Assembly (NCBI GenBank): GCA_000384935.1
Contig: ARRA01000005.1
Span: 1-64,000, forward strand
DNA from: a gamma proteobacterium SCGC AAA076-P13
Lineage (GTDB): Bacteria; Pseudomonadota; Gammaproteobacteria; Magnimaribacterales; D2472
Direction of reading: 5' to 3'
DNA length: 64,000 nt
Each line of letters starts with the position of its first letter. Position 1 is the first letter of the stretch. Position numbers and translations under genes: made by a program. Positions 34,015 through 43,013 of the stretch are shown piece by piece. The notes below the pieces were generated by a model. It saw nothing but the letters and a program-made list of their open reading frames with translations. It had not been told where the DNA came from and ran no database searches.

Positions 34015-34863
34015 ATGAAATCATTAAATCAACTACATTTATGTAAAGCCTTGAGTGTTTTTTTATTTACACTTTCTGTTAACTCACAAGCAACGACCAT
34101 AGACAGGTCTATGCAAGAACAGACTATGCTTTCTGTATTGTATGCTCAGTCATCAACAGAATATGTTGCTAACTGTATTCAGACCTATAGTGGTGCATCA
34201 TTAATTCTTGATGAAGCAATTGCAGACAAGGAATGGACAGCATCTCTTGAGCAATTTGGAGATTATTCAGCCAAGCCAATGGCAATAATCTTGGATGTCG
34301 ATGAAACCGTTTTGGACAATGTTAGATTTCAAGCAAGAGCAATATTATCTGGTCTCTCATACCCTAATGGTTGGATAGAGTGGGGGCTCGAGGCATCTGC
34401 AGAGCCTGTTCCTGGTGTATCTAGTTTTCTTGAAAACGCATCTAATAAGGGTATAAAAATTTTCTATGTAACTAATAGAGTTGCAGAACTTGAAGATGCA
34501 ACAAGAGAAAACATTAAGAGCTTAGGTCTTCCTTTTGACGACGATAGAGATGTTTTATTAATGAGAGATGAAAACGGCTGGGGCTCTGACAAGGTCTCAA
34601 GAAGAGCTCTTGTTGCTAAAGACTATAGAATCTTAATGTTAGTTGGTGATCAGTTAACAGACTTTATTTCTCTAGAAGAAGCAGCTACAGATATTGATTC
34701 TCGAAGAAAATTAGCAGAAAAGTATTCTGATATGTGGGGAAAAAAATGGTTCATGCTGACCAATCCAATGTATGGTAAATGGGAAGGGGCTATATACGGA
34801 AGTAAGTATCCTGATACCAAAGAAGAGATCATGAAGATGAGATTGGATGCTTTAAAACCATAA
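34015..34863 (+). CDS. HAD-family acid phosphatase (class B / lipoprotein e(P4)-like)
   Basis: A 282-residue exported phosphatase. A signal peptide lies at residues about 8-25. The HAD nucleophile motif is ILDVDETVLDN (D94 and D96), followed by NGWIEWG, FYVTNRV (motif II) and LVGDQLTDF (motif IV). This matches the 5'-nucleotidase, lipoprotein e(P4) family. The lipobox cysteine of the Haemophilus protein is not evident, so it may be periplasmic and soluble. It probably removes phosphate from nucleotides. A second phosphatase gene follows after 8 bases. Confidence 0.87.
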   Translation: MKSLNQLHLCKALSVFLFTLSVNSQATTIDRSMQEQTMLSVLYAQSSTEYVANCIQTYSGASLILDEAIADKEWTASLEQFGDYSAKPMAIILDVDETVLDNVRFQARAILSGLSYPNGWIEWGLEASAEPVPGVSSFLENASNKGIKIFYVTNRVAELEDATRENIKSLGLPFDDDRDVLLMRDENGWGSDKVSRRALVAKDYRILMLVGDQLTDFISLEEAATDIDSRRKLAEKYSDMWGKKWFMLTNPMYGKWEGAIYGSKYPDTKEEIMKMRLDALKP

Positions 34864-34871
34864 ATTAAGGA

Positions 34872-36035
34872 ATGAAAAAGCTAGTATTAATTTTTGCCCT
34901 TATTCTAGCAGTAGCTTATTTTGTAGCTACAAATAAAAACCATTTAAAGGTTGAATACATCTCTATTGGAACCCAGCCTACCAAGGCTCTTGAGATAGCT
35001 TCTTTTGATGCTGCTGCCAAGCCAAAGAATATCATTCTGATTATTGGGGATGGGACAGGGCTTAATCAAATCACCTTATCAAGGATTGCAACGGGTGGAG
35101 CAGATCATAGGCTGGCAATAGACCAGATGCCTTTTTTTGGAAACTCTCTTACACATTCATACAATAATATTTATACAGACTCAGCTGCTTCAGCAACTTC
35201 TTGGGCTGCCGGCATTAAAACAAAAAATAAATTTCTTTCAATAACGCCTGATGGAAAAGCTATTCCTACTATTCCAGAAATTTTATCAAACAAGGGCTAT
35301 ATATCTGGTTTAGTGGCTACCTCATCAATCACTCATGCTACGCCTGCTGCTTTCTATGCTCATATAGACTCAAGATATAAAGAAAAAGAAATTGCAAGCC
35401 AGCTTTTAGAATCTCCAATACAGTTATCTCTTGGCGGGGGACTAGAATTCTTTGACATTGCAAAAGCTCAAGAATCTAATTTGCTAATAACAGACATGAA
35501 AGAACTCGATGGTGATGATTTTTTAAAAGCAAAAAAAGTACTAGGGTTATTTGATGAAGATGGCATCAACAGATCATCTAACAAGCCAACACAATTACAA
35601 ATGACAAAGTCAGCCCTCGATTTCCTATCCTTAAAAGCTAGTTCAAATTCATGTAATGGTTTTTTTCTGATGAGTGAAGGCAGTCAAATTGATTGGGCAT
35701 CTCATGACAATGATGCTGCAACAATGGTTGTTGAATTTAAAGATTTTGATCAAACAATTGCGATGGCAATGGACTTTGTTACTTCTAACAAAGAGACATT
35801 ATTACTGGTAACCGCTGATCATGAGACAGGTGGGTTGCAAATCTTAAGTCAGAAAGATGATATGGTTAAAGTTCAATGGGGTACTGGAAGTCATACCTCA
35901 ATTCCTGTTGGAGTATATGCCTATGGACCGGGAGCTGATAAATTTACTGGCTTAATGGATAATACAGATATTCATTACATGATATTAGATGCTATTGGCA
36001 CACGAAACCTAGAACCTTTAGTCTGCTCTAATTAA
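34872..36035 (+). CDS. Alkaline phosphatase, exported
   Basis: A 387-residue PhoA-type phosphatase. Signal anchor at residues 3-19. The metal ligand Asp60 is in IIGDGTGLNQ, the phospho-serine nucleophile is S104 in YTDSAASATSWA, and SITHATPAAFYAH, MSEGSQIDWASHDND and ADHETGG give the other metal sites. It is translated from an AAGGA Shine-Dalgarno just behind the acid phosphatase, so the two form a phosphate-scavenging pair. No PHO box was recognised upstream. Its 3' end overlaps the convergent yrfG-like gene by 18 bases. Confidence 0.9.
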   Translation: MKKLVLIFALILAVAYFVATNKNHLKVEYISIGTQPTKALEIASFDAAAKPKNIILIIGDGTGLNQITLSRIATGGADHRLAIDQMPFFGNSLTHSYNNIYTDSAASATSWAAGIKTKNKFLSITPDGKAIPTIPEILSNKGYISGLVATSSITHATPAAFYAHIDSRYKEKEIASQLLESPIQLSLGGGLEFFDIAKAQESNLLITDMKELDGDDFLKAKKVLGLFDEDGINRSSNKPTQLQMTKSALDFLSLKASSNSCNGFFLMSEGSQIDWASHDNDAATMVVEFKDFDQTIAMAMDFVTSNKETLLLVTADHETGGLQILSQKDDMVKVQWGTGSHTSIPVGVYAYGPGADKFTGLMDNTDIHYMILDAIGTRNLEPLVCSN

Positions 36036-36692
36036 ATCACTTAATTTTCTTATTTGTATCTTTGCGTTTGACTCATAAATTACAGAGTTATTATTTGTAG
36101 GCTCTGTAACATGAACAGATTTTTTAATTCCATATTTAGTTGCAGCATTAACAATATTTATATTGTCATCAAAAAAAATAGATTTCGATGGCTGAATATT
36201 TAGTTTTTCTAGTGCTATTTTCCAAAATTTTTGGTCTTCTTTAACAACACCAATATCAACACTTGAAATCCAGTTATCTGCAAAATTAAGTAAAGGTACC
36301 TGAGAAGATTTAACTTTTAATAGCCTGGAATCGCAATTAGTAAGAAAAAAAACTTTTTTATCTAAAGATGCAATGAATTGAAGAGCTTCATGGGCTCCAT
36401 CAATGAACATTGCATAAGACTTATTTTTTTCTGCAATAGCAATAAGATTTGTCTCATACCTATCTTCCCAAAACTTAAGCTCATACCAAGGAAGCGTTCC
36501 ATATAACTCTTTTGAAGTTTTATAAATATCTTTTTTTGCATCACTTAAAGATATGCCCTTGTTGTGAGCAACCGCCTCAGGCAGCCATTCCATCCAAAAA
36601 AGGTTATCAAAATTTTGATCCAAGATAACACCATCTATATCAAGTAATATGTAAGATGATTCTGTTAAAATATTTGTATGGAAATTACTCAT
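36018..36692 (-). CDS. yrfG: HAD hydrolase, GMP/IMP nucleotidase YrfG-like
   Basis: A 224-residue HAD-IA hydrolase. The nucleophile motif is LLDIDGVILD (D18 and D20), followed by FDNLFWMEWLPE. FLTNCDSRLLKVK supplies motif II, KEDQKFW motif III and IFFDDNINIV motif IV. These blocks and the length are close to E. coli YrfG. YrfG dephosphorylates GMP and IMP. Its location next to cysQ agrees with yrfG-nudE-cysQ clusters seen in other gammaproteobacteria, although no nudE gene is here. The start codon overlaps the divergent cysQ start by 15 bases. Confidence 0.8.
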   Translation of the reverse strand: MSNFHTNILTESSYILLDIDGVILDQNFDNLFWMEWLPEAVAHNKGISLSDAKKDIYKTSKELYGTLPWYELKFWEDRYETNLIAIAEKNKSYAMFIDGAHEALQFIASLDKKVFFLTNCDSRLLKVKSSQVPLLNFADNWISSVDIGVVKEDQKFWKIALEKLNIQPSKSIFFDDNINIVNAATKYGIKKSVHVTEPTNNNSVIYESNAKIQIRKLSDLIRAD

Positions 36693-37502
36693 AAGCTTTT
36701 ACAGGATATTTTAAACCCTATCGAAGAGACTGTCAGGAAAGCATCAGATGCAATAATGGAAGTTTATAAAAAGGATACGTTTGAGAAAGAAACTAAATCA
36801 GATGGGTCGCCAGTAACGGAGGCAGACAATGCTGCTAATAAAATTATTCTAGATTCTTTAGCGCTTATAACTCCTAATATTCCTGTGATTTCAGAGGAGA
36901 CTTTTAATAAACATGAGCAAAACCCAAATGTACCTTATTGGCTTGTAGATCCTCTTGACGGTACCAGAGAATTTATAAATAAGTCTAAGGAATTTACAGT
37001 AAATATTGCATTAATACAGAATGGCTCAGCTATATTTGGTATTGTTGGCGCCCCAGCAACTTTGGAGATATGGCATGGATCAATATTTGATGAACCCAAG
37101 GCATTACCCATAGAACCAGGTGGCGATAATAAGATATTAAGGGTGGTAATGAGTAAAAGCCACCAAACCGAAGCAGATAAAAACCTATTAAAATTATTAA
37201 ATAATAAGAATATTGACTATCAGGTGGTAGAAAAGGGTAGTTCACTTAAGCTTTGCGCCTTAGCTGATAATAAAGCAGATATTTATCCAAGATTTGGCCC
37301 CACATCAGAATGGGATATAGCCGCAGGAAATGCAGTTTTATCTGGGTCTGGAGGCTCTGTGAGTTTGCTAGGTTCAGGAATGCCCCTTCCTTATAATAAG
37401 GAAGACACCATACTAAATAGTCCATTTGTTGCTTGCCGCAATCAAGACATAAAAGATAGATATTTCCCAATTCTGAGCGAATATTTCAAAAAATTGGTAT
37501 AA
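36678..37502 (+). CDS. cysQ: 3'(2'),5'-bisphosphate nucleotidase CysQ
   Basis: A 274-residue inositol-monophosphatase-fold enzyme. Metal-binding motifs are SEETF, DPLDGTREFIN and the C-terminal PTSEWDIAAGNAVL. CysQ degrades 3'-phosphoadenosine 5'-phosphate made during sulfate assimilation. The ATG is preceded by TAAAAT ending 6 bases upstream and no Shine-Dalgarno, another leaderless candidate. The 5' end overlaps the divergent yrfG gene by 15 bases. Confidence 0.9.
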   Translation: MEITHKLLQDILNPIEETVRKASDAIMEVYKKDTFEKETKSDGSPVTEADNAANKIILDSLALITPNIPVISEETFNKHEQNPNVPYWLVDPLDGTREFINKSKEFTVNIALIQNGSAIFGIVGAPATLEIWHGSIFDEPKALPIEPGGDNKILRVVMSKSHQTEADKNLLKLLNNKNIDYQVVEKGSSLKLCALADNKADIYPRFGPTSEWDIAAGNAVLSGSGGSVSLLGSGMPLPYNKEDTILNSPFVACRNQDIKDRYFPILSEYFKKLV

Positions 37503-37524
37503 TTCACTGCTATACATTAATTTA

Positions 37525-37544
37525 TAATATAATGTATTATATTA
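37525..37544. promoter_or_regulatory. Perfect AT palindrome upstream of rpoH
   Basis: TAATATAAT (37525-37533) and ATTATATTA (37536-37544) are exact inverted repeats around a GT centre. It ends 15 bases before the rpoH ATG. It could be an operator, overlap a -10 element (TATAAT lies at 37523-37528), or be a weak RNA hairpin. Confidence 0.5.
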
Positions 37545-37559
37545 AAAACTTATAATAAT

Positions 37560-38420
37560 ATGGGAACACAACTACAGCCTTCACAGCTTAATAGTCCAGG
37601 AAAGGATATAGAGTCCTACTTGGCCTCTGTGCATTCAATTCCTATTCTTACTAAAGAGCAAGAACAGGAATTGGCATTAAAGCTTTATGAAGAAGATGAT
37701 TTGGATGCTGCTAGACAGTTAGTTATCCATCATCTTCGTTTTGTAGTCCATATTGCGAGGTCATACCAAGGTTATGGCCTGCCTTTAGCTGACATTATTC
37801 AAGAAGGCAATGTTGGTCTTATGAAGGCTGTTGATAAATATGATCCCCATAGAGGGGTGAAGGTTGTTTCATTTGCAGTTCATTGGATTAAAGCTGAAAT
37901 TCATGAATATATTTTAAAGAATTGGAGATTAGTTAAAATTGCAACAACGAAAGCGCAAAGAAAATTATTTTTTAATTTGCGTAGCAAAAAGAAAACACTT
38001 GAATGGCTGACAAAAGAAGAAGCTGAAAAAATCGCTGCAGATTTAAATGTAGAAGTTAAAGACGTCTTGCATATGGAAAACAGACTCTCATCTAATGATG
38101 CCTCTTTTGATGCTCCCACATCGACAGACGATGATGATGAAACAATGTCTCCCTCTCAGTATCTTGAAGACAAAAGATATGATCCAGAATTGATAGTAGC
38201 AAACTCAGAAGCAGAGCAACTCAATCACAATGATTTATTAGAGGCTCTTAAAATGCTTGATGATAGAAGCAAGGATATTCTTCAAAGAAGATATCTCTCG
38301 GATCAAAAAGCTACCTTGCATGATCTAGCAGATGAGTATGATGTTTCGGCTGAGAGAATACGCCAAATCGAAAATGGCGCTCTTAAAAAGCTTAAAGCAT
38401 TCATGGTAACTGCTGCCTAA
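37560..38420 (+). CDS. rpoH: RNA polymerase sigma-32 factor RpoH
   Basis: A 286-residue heat-shock sigma factor. Region 1.2/2 begins at YLASVHSIPILTKEQEQELA; region 2.1-2.4 follows with HLRFVVHIARSYQGYGL, then DIIQEGNVGLMKAV and FAVHWIKAEIHEYILKNWRLVKIATTK. The RpoH box QRKLFFNLR is present, and the 4.2 helix is LHDLADEYDVSAERIRQIE. It directs transcription of chaperone and protease genes. No Shine-Dalgarno is evident; TATAAT at 37551-37556 is close to the ATG. The 20-base palindrome upstream may control it. Confidence 0.97.
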   Translation: MGTQLQPSQLNSPGKDIESYLASVHSIPILTKEQEQELALKLYEEDDLDAARQLVIHHLRFVVHIARSYQGYGLPLADIIQEGNVGLMKAVDKYDPHRGVKVVSFAVHWIKAEIHEYILKNWRLVKIATTKAQRKLFFNLRSKKKTLEWLTKEEAEKIAADLNVEVKDVLHMENRLSSNDASFDAPTSTDDDDETMSPSQYLEDKRYDPELIVANSEAEQLNHNDLLEALKMLDDRSKDILQRRYLSDQKATLHDLADEYDVSAERIRQIENGALKKLKAFMVTAA

Positions 38421-38446
38421 GTCTATCAATAGATAGAAAAAAATTA

Positions 38447-39094
38447 ATGCGTTATAAATACTTACCTTCATTTGTAAAAAGAAGGGGTAGGATTACTAAA
38501 AGCCAGGAAGATAATTTAAGCCACCTCATGTCCTATGAGATTAGTAGTTATTCACAAATCCTTCAGGTTAAAAAAAAATTTTCAAAAGTAGTATTAGAGG
38601 TTGGATTTGGTAATGGTGAAAATACATTAGCTCTTGCGAAGCAAAATCCAAATACTTTATATATAGCATCAGAAGTATACCTTGCTGGAATAGGTTCATT
38701 GCTTGGTGAAATAGTTGATGGAGCAATACCAAATATCTTTATAACTTCTGGGGATATAAGGCTTTTAATAGATGATATAAAGGAACCTGTGTTTGATGAT
38801 GTAATTGTTATTTGCCCTGATCCTTGGCCAAAACTCAAACATCATAAAAGAAGAATGCTCACCAATGAATTTTTTAAATTAATACATCCTACTATTCTAG
38901 ATGGCGGAGAGCTTTTTATGTCTACAGATGTTGAAGATTATGCCGAATCCATTACAGAGCAATTAGGCATTTCGGTGGGGTTTCAAAGAAATGATAGTTC
39001 TTTATATGAAGCCTCATCACTCACTAAATTTCAAAGAAGAGCAATGGATGAGGGCAGAAAAATATATCCCTTTTCCCTTAAAAAGATTAGCTAA
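38447..39094 (+). CDS. trmB: tRNA (guanine-N7-)-methyltransferase TrmB
   Basis: A 215-residue SAM enzyme that makes m7G46 in tRNA. The motifs LEVGFGNGENTLALAKQNP, then ASEVY, then ICPDPWPKLKHHKRRM and the C-terminal TKFQRRAMDEGRKIY are diagnostic. The length fits the family. It starts 26 bases after rpoH and overlaps the convergent hemW gene by 8 bases. Confidence 0.95.
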   Translation: MRYKYLPSFVKRRGRITKSQEDNLSHLMSYEISSYSQILQVKKKFSKVVLEVGFGNGENTLALAKQNPNTLYIASEVYLAGIGSLLGEIVDGAIPNIFITSGDIRLLIDDIKEPVFDDVIVICPDPWPKLKHHKRRMLTNEFFKLIHPTILDGGELFMSTDVEDYAESITEQLGISVGFQRNDSSLYEASSLTKFQRRAMDEGRKIYPFSLKKIS

Positions 39095-40220
39095 AAATAT
39101 TTACAGTATCATTTAAGAATTTATAGCCGATATCAGTAGCCTTAATTCCACTTTTTTCTAAAAGGTTATTCTCAATACCATCTTCTAATTTTTTTCTAAA
39201 GGTTTCTGACAGATAGATTTTTCTTTTTCTTAGGTCATCAAAGCTCACTCCATTTTTTAATCTTAGTAAATTCATTGCCAGGTCTATATCGTAATTATTA
39301 CTAGAAATTTCCTGCTCACTAACTTTAGATGGGTTTTTTATATAAGAACTCACTTTTTTTAATTTAACCATCCTCTTGATTGAGTTTTCAGTTGTTATCT
39401 TGCTATGCGCCCCAGGGCCCAAGCCAAGAAAATCACCATACATCCAATAGTTAGTATTATGCCTACTAAAAGAATGATCCTTAGCCCAAGACGATACCTC
39501 GTATTGATAAAAACCATTCTTATTTAACAAATTTGTAGCAATTAGCTCCATTTCTTCTATTTCAGTATCTTTTGGGATCTTAAGTTCCTTTTTATAAAAA
39601 ATGGTATTTGGTTCAATTGTTAATTGATACATTGATAGGTGAGAAATATTTTGCGAACAAAAAACATTAATATCTTTCTCAAGAGAAAGAGGGGTCTGAT
39701 CCATCACTCCATATATTAAATCTATTGAAGTTTTTATTGAGCTCATTCCAGCAATAATGTCCAAAGCCTTTAAGGCATCATGCTCATTATGATTTCGTTC
39801 TAAACTTTTTAATGTGTTTTCATCAAAGCTCTGAATGCCTATAGATGCTCTATTAACTCCCATATTTGAAAGGTCTGTTACGTAATCTAAGCTTACTTCC
39901 TTGGGATTAAATTCAAAACTTATCTCACAGTCATTTTCAAGCATTCGGTTGTTTAATAATTTAAGTAATATTTTTTCAATATTTTTTGATTTAATTAAAG
40001 ACGGGGTCCCACCACCAAAATATACAGATAGGAATTTTCTATCCAATATATATTCTTTTGACGCGTCCAAGTCAGTCAAAATTGCTTCGATAAGGGACTC
40101 CTCTTCTCCATCTTTCTTATTGGTATCTATATTGAAATCACAATAGGGGCATTGTTTTTCACACCACGGAAGATGAATGTATAAAGAAAGTGGAGTATCT
40201 TTGGGGCTAAATTTTTTCAA
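39087..40220 (-). CDS. hemW: Radical SAM protein HemW (haem chaperone / CPO-like)
   Basis: A 377-residue HemW-family protein. The cluster motif CEKQCPYC gives C20, C24 and C27, followed by FGGGTPS and the NRASIGIQSFD block. HemW is thought to deliver haem to membrane proteins and is related to the anaerobic coproporphyrinogen oxidase HemN. The start is TTG; no ATG precedes the conserved SLYIHLPW. It overlaps the rdgB stop by 14 bases and is the last gene of the metX-metW-rdgB-hemW run. Confidence 0.9.
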   Translation of the reverse strand: MKKFSPKDTPLSLYIHLPWCEKQCPYCDFNIDTNKKDGEEESLIEAILTDLDASKEYILDRKFLSVYFGGGTPSLIKSKNIEKILLKLLNNRMLENDCEISFEFNPKEVSLDYVTDLSNMGVNRASIGIQSFDENTLKSLERNHNEHDALKALDIIAGMSSIKTSIDLIYGVMDQTPLSLEKDINVFCSQNISHLSMYQLTIEPNTIFYKKELKIPKDTEIEEMELIATNLLNKNGFYQYEVSSWAKDHSFSRHNTNYWMYGDFLGLGPGAHSKITTENSIKRMVKLKKVSSYIKNPSKVSEQEISSNNYDIDLAMNLLRLKNGVSFDDLRKRKIYLSETFRKKLEDGIENNLLEKSGIKATDIGYKFLNDTVNIFS

Positions 40221-40803
40221 GCTCTACCAAAAATGATCGAGCAGCAATAGCTCTGTGGCTTATAGTATTTTTAACCTCTGGACTGATCGAGGCCATTGAA
40301 GTTTTTGGGTTATCTATATAAAAAATTTTATCGTAGCCAAATCCTCCATCTCCTTGGCTTTCAACGCAGACTTTTCCGTGAATTTTTCCAGATGCATATA
40401 TTGGCATAGGATCATCATATGAGTGCACTCCAACCAAAACACAAACATAATAAGCCGGAAGGGAGACTAGATTCCTTTTTTTTAATTCACTAATAATCTT
40501 ATTTCGATTTTCTAGATCTGATGCCTCTTCGCCTGCATATCTTGCCGAATAAATTCCAGGCTCAAAATTTAGCCCAGGTACAACTAATCCAGAATCATCT
40601 GCAATGGTAAAAAGCTTTGATTCATTCGCGCCATGCCGCGCTTTTTTTAAAGCATTCTCAAAAAATGTCAGCCCATCCTCTATTGCATCATTGATTCCAA
40701 GTTCAACCTGAGAAATAAAATCGAAGTTACTAAAAAGTTTTTTAAACTCCTTAAGCTTGCCTTGATTTGAGGTGGCTAGCAGAATTTTTTTATTTGCTTC
40801 CAA
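40207..40803 (-). CDS. rdgB: dITP/XTP pyrophosphatase RdgB
   Basis: A 198-residue Ham1-family NTP pyrophosphatase that removes dITP and XTP. Motifs are ILLATSNQGKLKEF, TIADDSGLVVPGL, PGIYSARYAGE and the SHRAIA C-terminus. I chose the TTG at 40803 because GAGGGAG sits at ideal spacing before it and the conserved N-terminus begins there. An ATG at 40827 would add eight residues and lies deeper in metW. It overlaps metW by 14 bases. Confidence 0.93.
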   Translation of the reverse strand: MEANKKILLATSNQGKLKEFKKLFSNFDFISQVELGINDAIEDGLTFFENALKKARHGANESKLFTIADDSGLVVPGLNFEPGIYSARYAGEEASDLENRNKIISELKKRNLVSLPAYYVCVLVGVHSYDDPMPIYASGKIHGKVCVESQGDGGFGYDKIFYIDNPKTSMASISPEVKNTISHRAIAARSFLVELEKI

Positions 40804-41383
40804 GTAAATACACTCCCTCAGAAGCAAATAAATTCGGAGAGATGGACGCCAATAAGCTTTGATCCCTATCAGGGTTTAAAAATATTTTTTTATCTATTAT
40901 AAAACCCTCATCTTCACACAGTTTCTCAAAATCATTAATAGTACAGAGGTGAAGGTTGTCTGTCTCATACCAACTTGATGGAAGATTTGGAGTGACTGGC
41001 ATTTTTCCAAAAACCAAATCAGCCCTACATCTCCAATAACCAAGATTTGGAAGTGTGACTACACATTTGTTAGACAGTTTTAACATCCTCCTAAGTGCCA
41101 AATGAGGATCTTTTAGGCATTGGATAGAACTGGCCATTATTGAGATATCAAAATTAGAGGATTCAAATTCTTCAAAACCATCATCTATATCTTGTTGAAT
41201 AACTGAAAGACCCTTTACTATGCATTCTTGAATTTTCTTGCTATCTATTTCTACTCCATACCCATGGATTTTTTTAGTATCAATAAGCTCTTTAAGCAAC
41301 GATCCATCGCCACAACCAAAATCAATGACCTTACTTTGATTAGGTATCCAGTCGTTAATTATGTTTGTTAAAGAAATGCTCAT
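40790..41383 (-). CDS. metW: Methionine biosynthesis protein MetW
   Basis: A 197-residue methyltransferase-fold protein of the MetW family. VIDFGCGDGSLLKEL is motif I, and EVDIDSKK-like GVEIDSKK and ECIVKGLSVIQQDIDDGF follow. MetW supports MetX in homoserine acylation, though the mechanism is not settled. It overlaps metX by 4 bases (ATGA), as in many proteobacteria. Confidence 0.93.
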   Translation of the reverse strand: MSISLTNIINDWIPNQSKVIDFGCGDGSLLKELIDTKKIHGYGVEIDSKKIQECIVKGLSVIQQDIDDGFEEFESSNFDISIMASSIQCLKDPHLALRRMLKLSNKCVVTLPNLGYWRCRADLVFGKMPVTPNLPSSWYETDNLHLCTINDFEKLCEDEGFIIDKKIFLNPDRDQSLLASISPNLFASEGVYLLGSK

Positions 41384-42477
41384 TGGGACTCAATAAAAGT
41401 ATTAATAATTACATCATATTTATCCGCAGAAAATAAGAAACTATCATGCCCTTGCTCACCAGGAAGAATGACATATGTACAACTCACATTAGCCTTCATA
41501 CCTGCTAATTGGATGTCTTTTCCTCTTTGGGGAGGGTAAAGCCAATCGCTATCAAATCCAATAATCAATAGGCGACATTTAATAACAGACATTGCCTTTT
41601 CAAGATTTCCATTAGTATCTGCAGAAGCATCATAACTATCCATTGCTTTGGTCATTAATATATAAGAGTTGGCATCAAAACTATCAGAAAATTTTTCTCC
41701 TTTATATTGAAGATAGTTCTCTACTTCATAATCAACATTTCCAGATACTTTAGAATCTGTATTTTGAAATTTCCTTCCAAACTTTACATCCATATGCTTT
41801 TCAGAAAGATAGGTTATATGTCCAAGCATTCGCGCTGCCTTAAGACCATTTTTTGGCTTAGTATTGTGTTCGATATAATTACCATCAAAGAAATTTACAT
41901 CCTTTCTAATCGACTCTCGAGAAACTTCATTCATAGCAATATTTTGTGTACTTGATTTTGCAGCAGCAGCAAAAACTCCACATTTTAATAAATTGTCAGG
42001 AAAGGATATGGCCCATTGAAGAGCCTGCATTCCACCAAGGCTTCCGCCAGTAACAAGATGCCATTTTTTAATTTGTAAAAAATCAGATAAAAGCTTTTGA
42101 GCATTTACCCAATCCATTACAGATATAGCAGGAAAATCTTTCCCATATACTTTTCCTGTATCAGGATTTACTGATGTTGGCCCTGAAGATCCAGAGCAGC
42201 CCCCTAGATTGTTTGAGCAGACAACAAAATATTTTTCAGTATCAATGGCTTTTTTGGGGCCAATAATTTGATCCCACCAACCCACTTGATTAGTCTCAGG
42301 ATCCAGACCGGCCGCATGATGATTTCCAGAAAAAGCATGGCAAACTAAAATAGCATTAGACTTATCTTCGTTTAATTCTCCATAAGTCTCTACCATCAAA
42401 TCAAAAGAATCTAGTTTCGAACCAGACTCTAGTAAAAGACCCTTATCGAAGTGAATGAGTTTTTTAACTATATTCAT
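41380..42477 (-). CDS. metX: Homoserine O-acyltransferase MetX
   Basis: A 365-residue alpha/beta-hydrolase acyltransferase. The nucleophile is S146 in GGSLGGMQAL, and the oxyanion loop is HAFSGNHHAAG. The C-terminal PGEQGHDSFL supplies the catalytic His. It activates homoserine for methionine synthesis. Whether it uses acetyl-CoA or succinyl-CoA cannot be decided from the sequence alone, because gammaproteobacterial MetX proteins next to MetW are often succinyltransferases. It is the first gene after yggT and is coupled to metW. Confidence 0.93.
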   Translation of the reverse strand: MNIVKKLIHFDKGLLLESGSKLDSFDLMVETYGELNEDKSNAILVCHAFSGNHHAAGLDPETNQVGWWDQIIGPKKAIDTEKYFVVCSNNLGGCSGSSGPTSVNPDTGKVYGKDFPAISVMDWVNAQKLLSDFLQIKKWHLVTGGSLGGMQALQWAISFPDNLLKCGVFAAAAKSSTQNIAMNEVSRESIRKDVNFFDGNYIEHNTKPKNGLKAARMLGHITYLSEKHMDVKFGRKFQNTDSKVSGNVDYEVENYLQYKGEKFSDSFDANSYILMTKAMDSYDASADTNGNLEKAMSVIKCRLLIIGFDSDWLYPPQRGKDIQLAGMKANVSCTYVILPGEQGHDSFLFSADKYDVIINTFIESQ

Positions 42478-43013
42478 GCTATCGATCTAATAATGTCCTG
42501 AAGAAAGCTGCTAATCATACTAATTGCAATAAATATAAATATTGGGGAGAAGTCGATTCCTCCAGCTGAAGGTATAAATTTTCTTACAGGACTTAATACT
42601 TTATTTGAAATTTCGTCTATTAGCTCAAGAGCAGGGTTAGTTTTTTCAGGTGATACCCAGCTTAAAATAACTGACCCTATCACTGAGTAAAAAATAATAT
42701 CTATACCTATTCTTAAAATTTGTATGACCGCAATAATTAGCAATACCGGGTTTTCGTATTCACTAGAAAGTGATTGGCTAGCCAGGGCAATTTGAAAACT
42801 GGCAAATTTTAATCCCACAGCAATTAGGCCGATCATATAAAGCTGGTTAGGAAAAATAGATAACTTTGAGATAGGTTTATAAGCTGTTACAAACGCCTTT
42901 ACGATAGGGTTAAAATAATTCACCTTGAGTAGGTTAAAAATAAATAGCAATACAAAACTATAACAAAGCATTGAGATAATTAAGTTTGCTAGTTCTGCAA
43001 TATTAGGACTCAT
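42474..43013 (-). CDS. yggT: YggT family membrane protein
   Basis: A 179-residue protein with two YggT domains. Each has the pattern of two helices with a proline-rich turn (VNYFNPIVKAFVTAYKPI, then SNKVLSPVRKFIPS and GIDFSPIFIF). The start is the ATG at 43013, two codons after the TTG; it overlaps proC. YggT proteins have been linked to osmotic or potassium tolerance and to membrane protein insertion, but no reaction is established. Confidence 0.9.
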   Translation of the reverse strand: MSPNIAELANLIISMLCYSFVLLFIFNLLKVNYFNPIVKAFVTAYKPISKLSIFPNQLYMIGLIAVGLKFASFQIALASQSLSSEYENPVLLIIAVIQILRIGIDIIFYSVIGSVILSWVSPEKTNPALELIDEISNKVLSPVRKFIPSAGGIDFSPIFIFIAISMISSFLQDIIRSIA

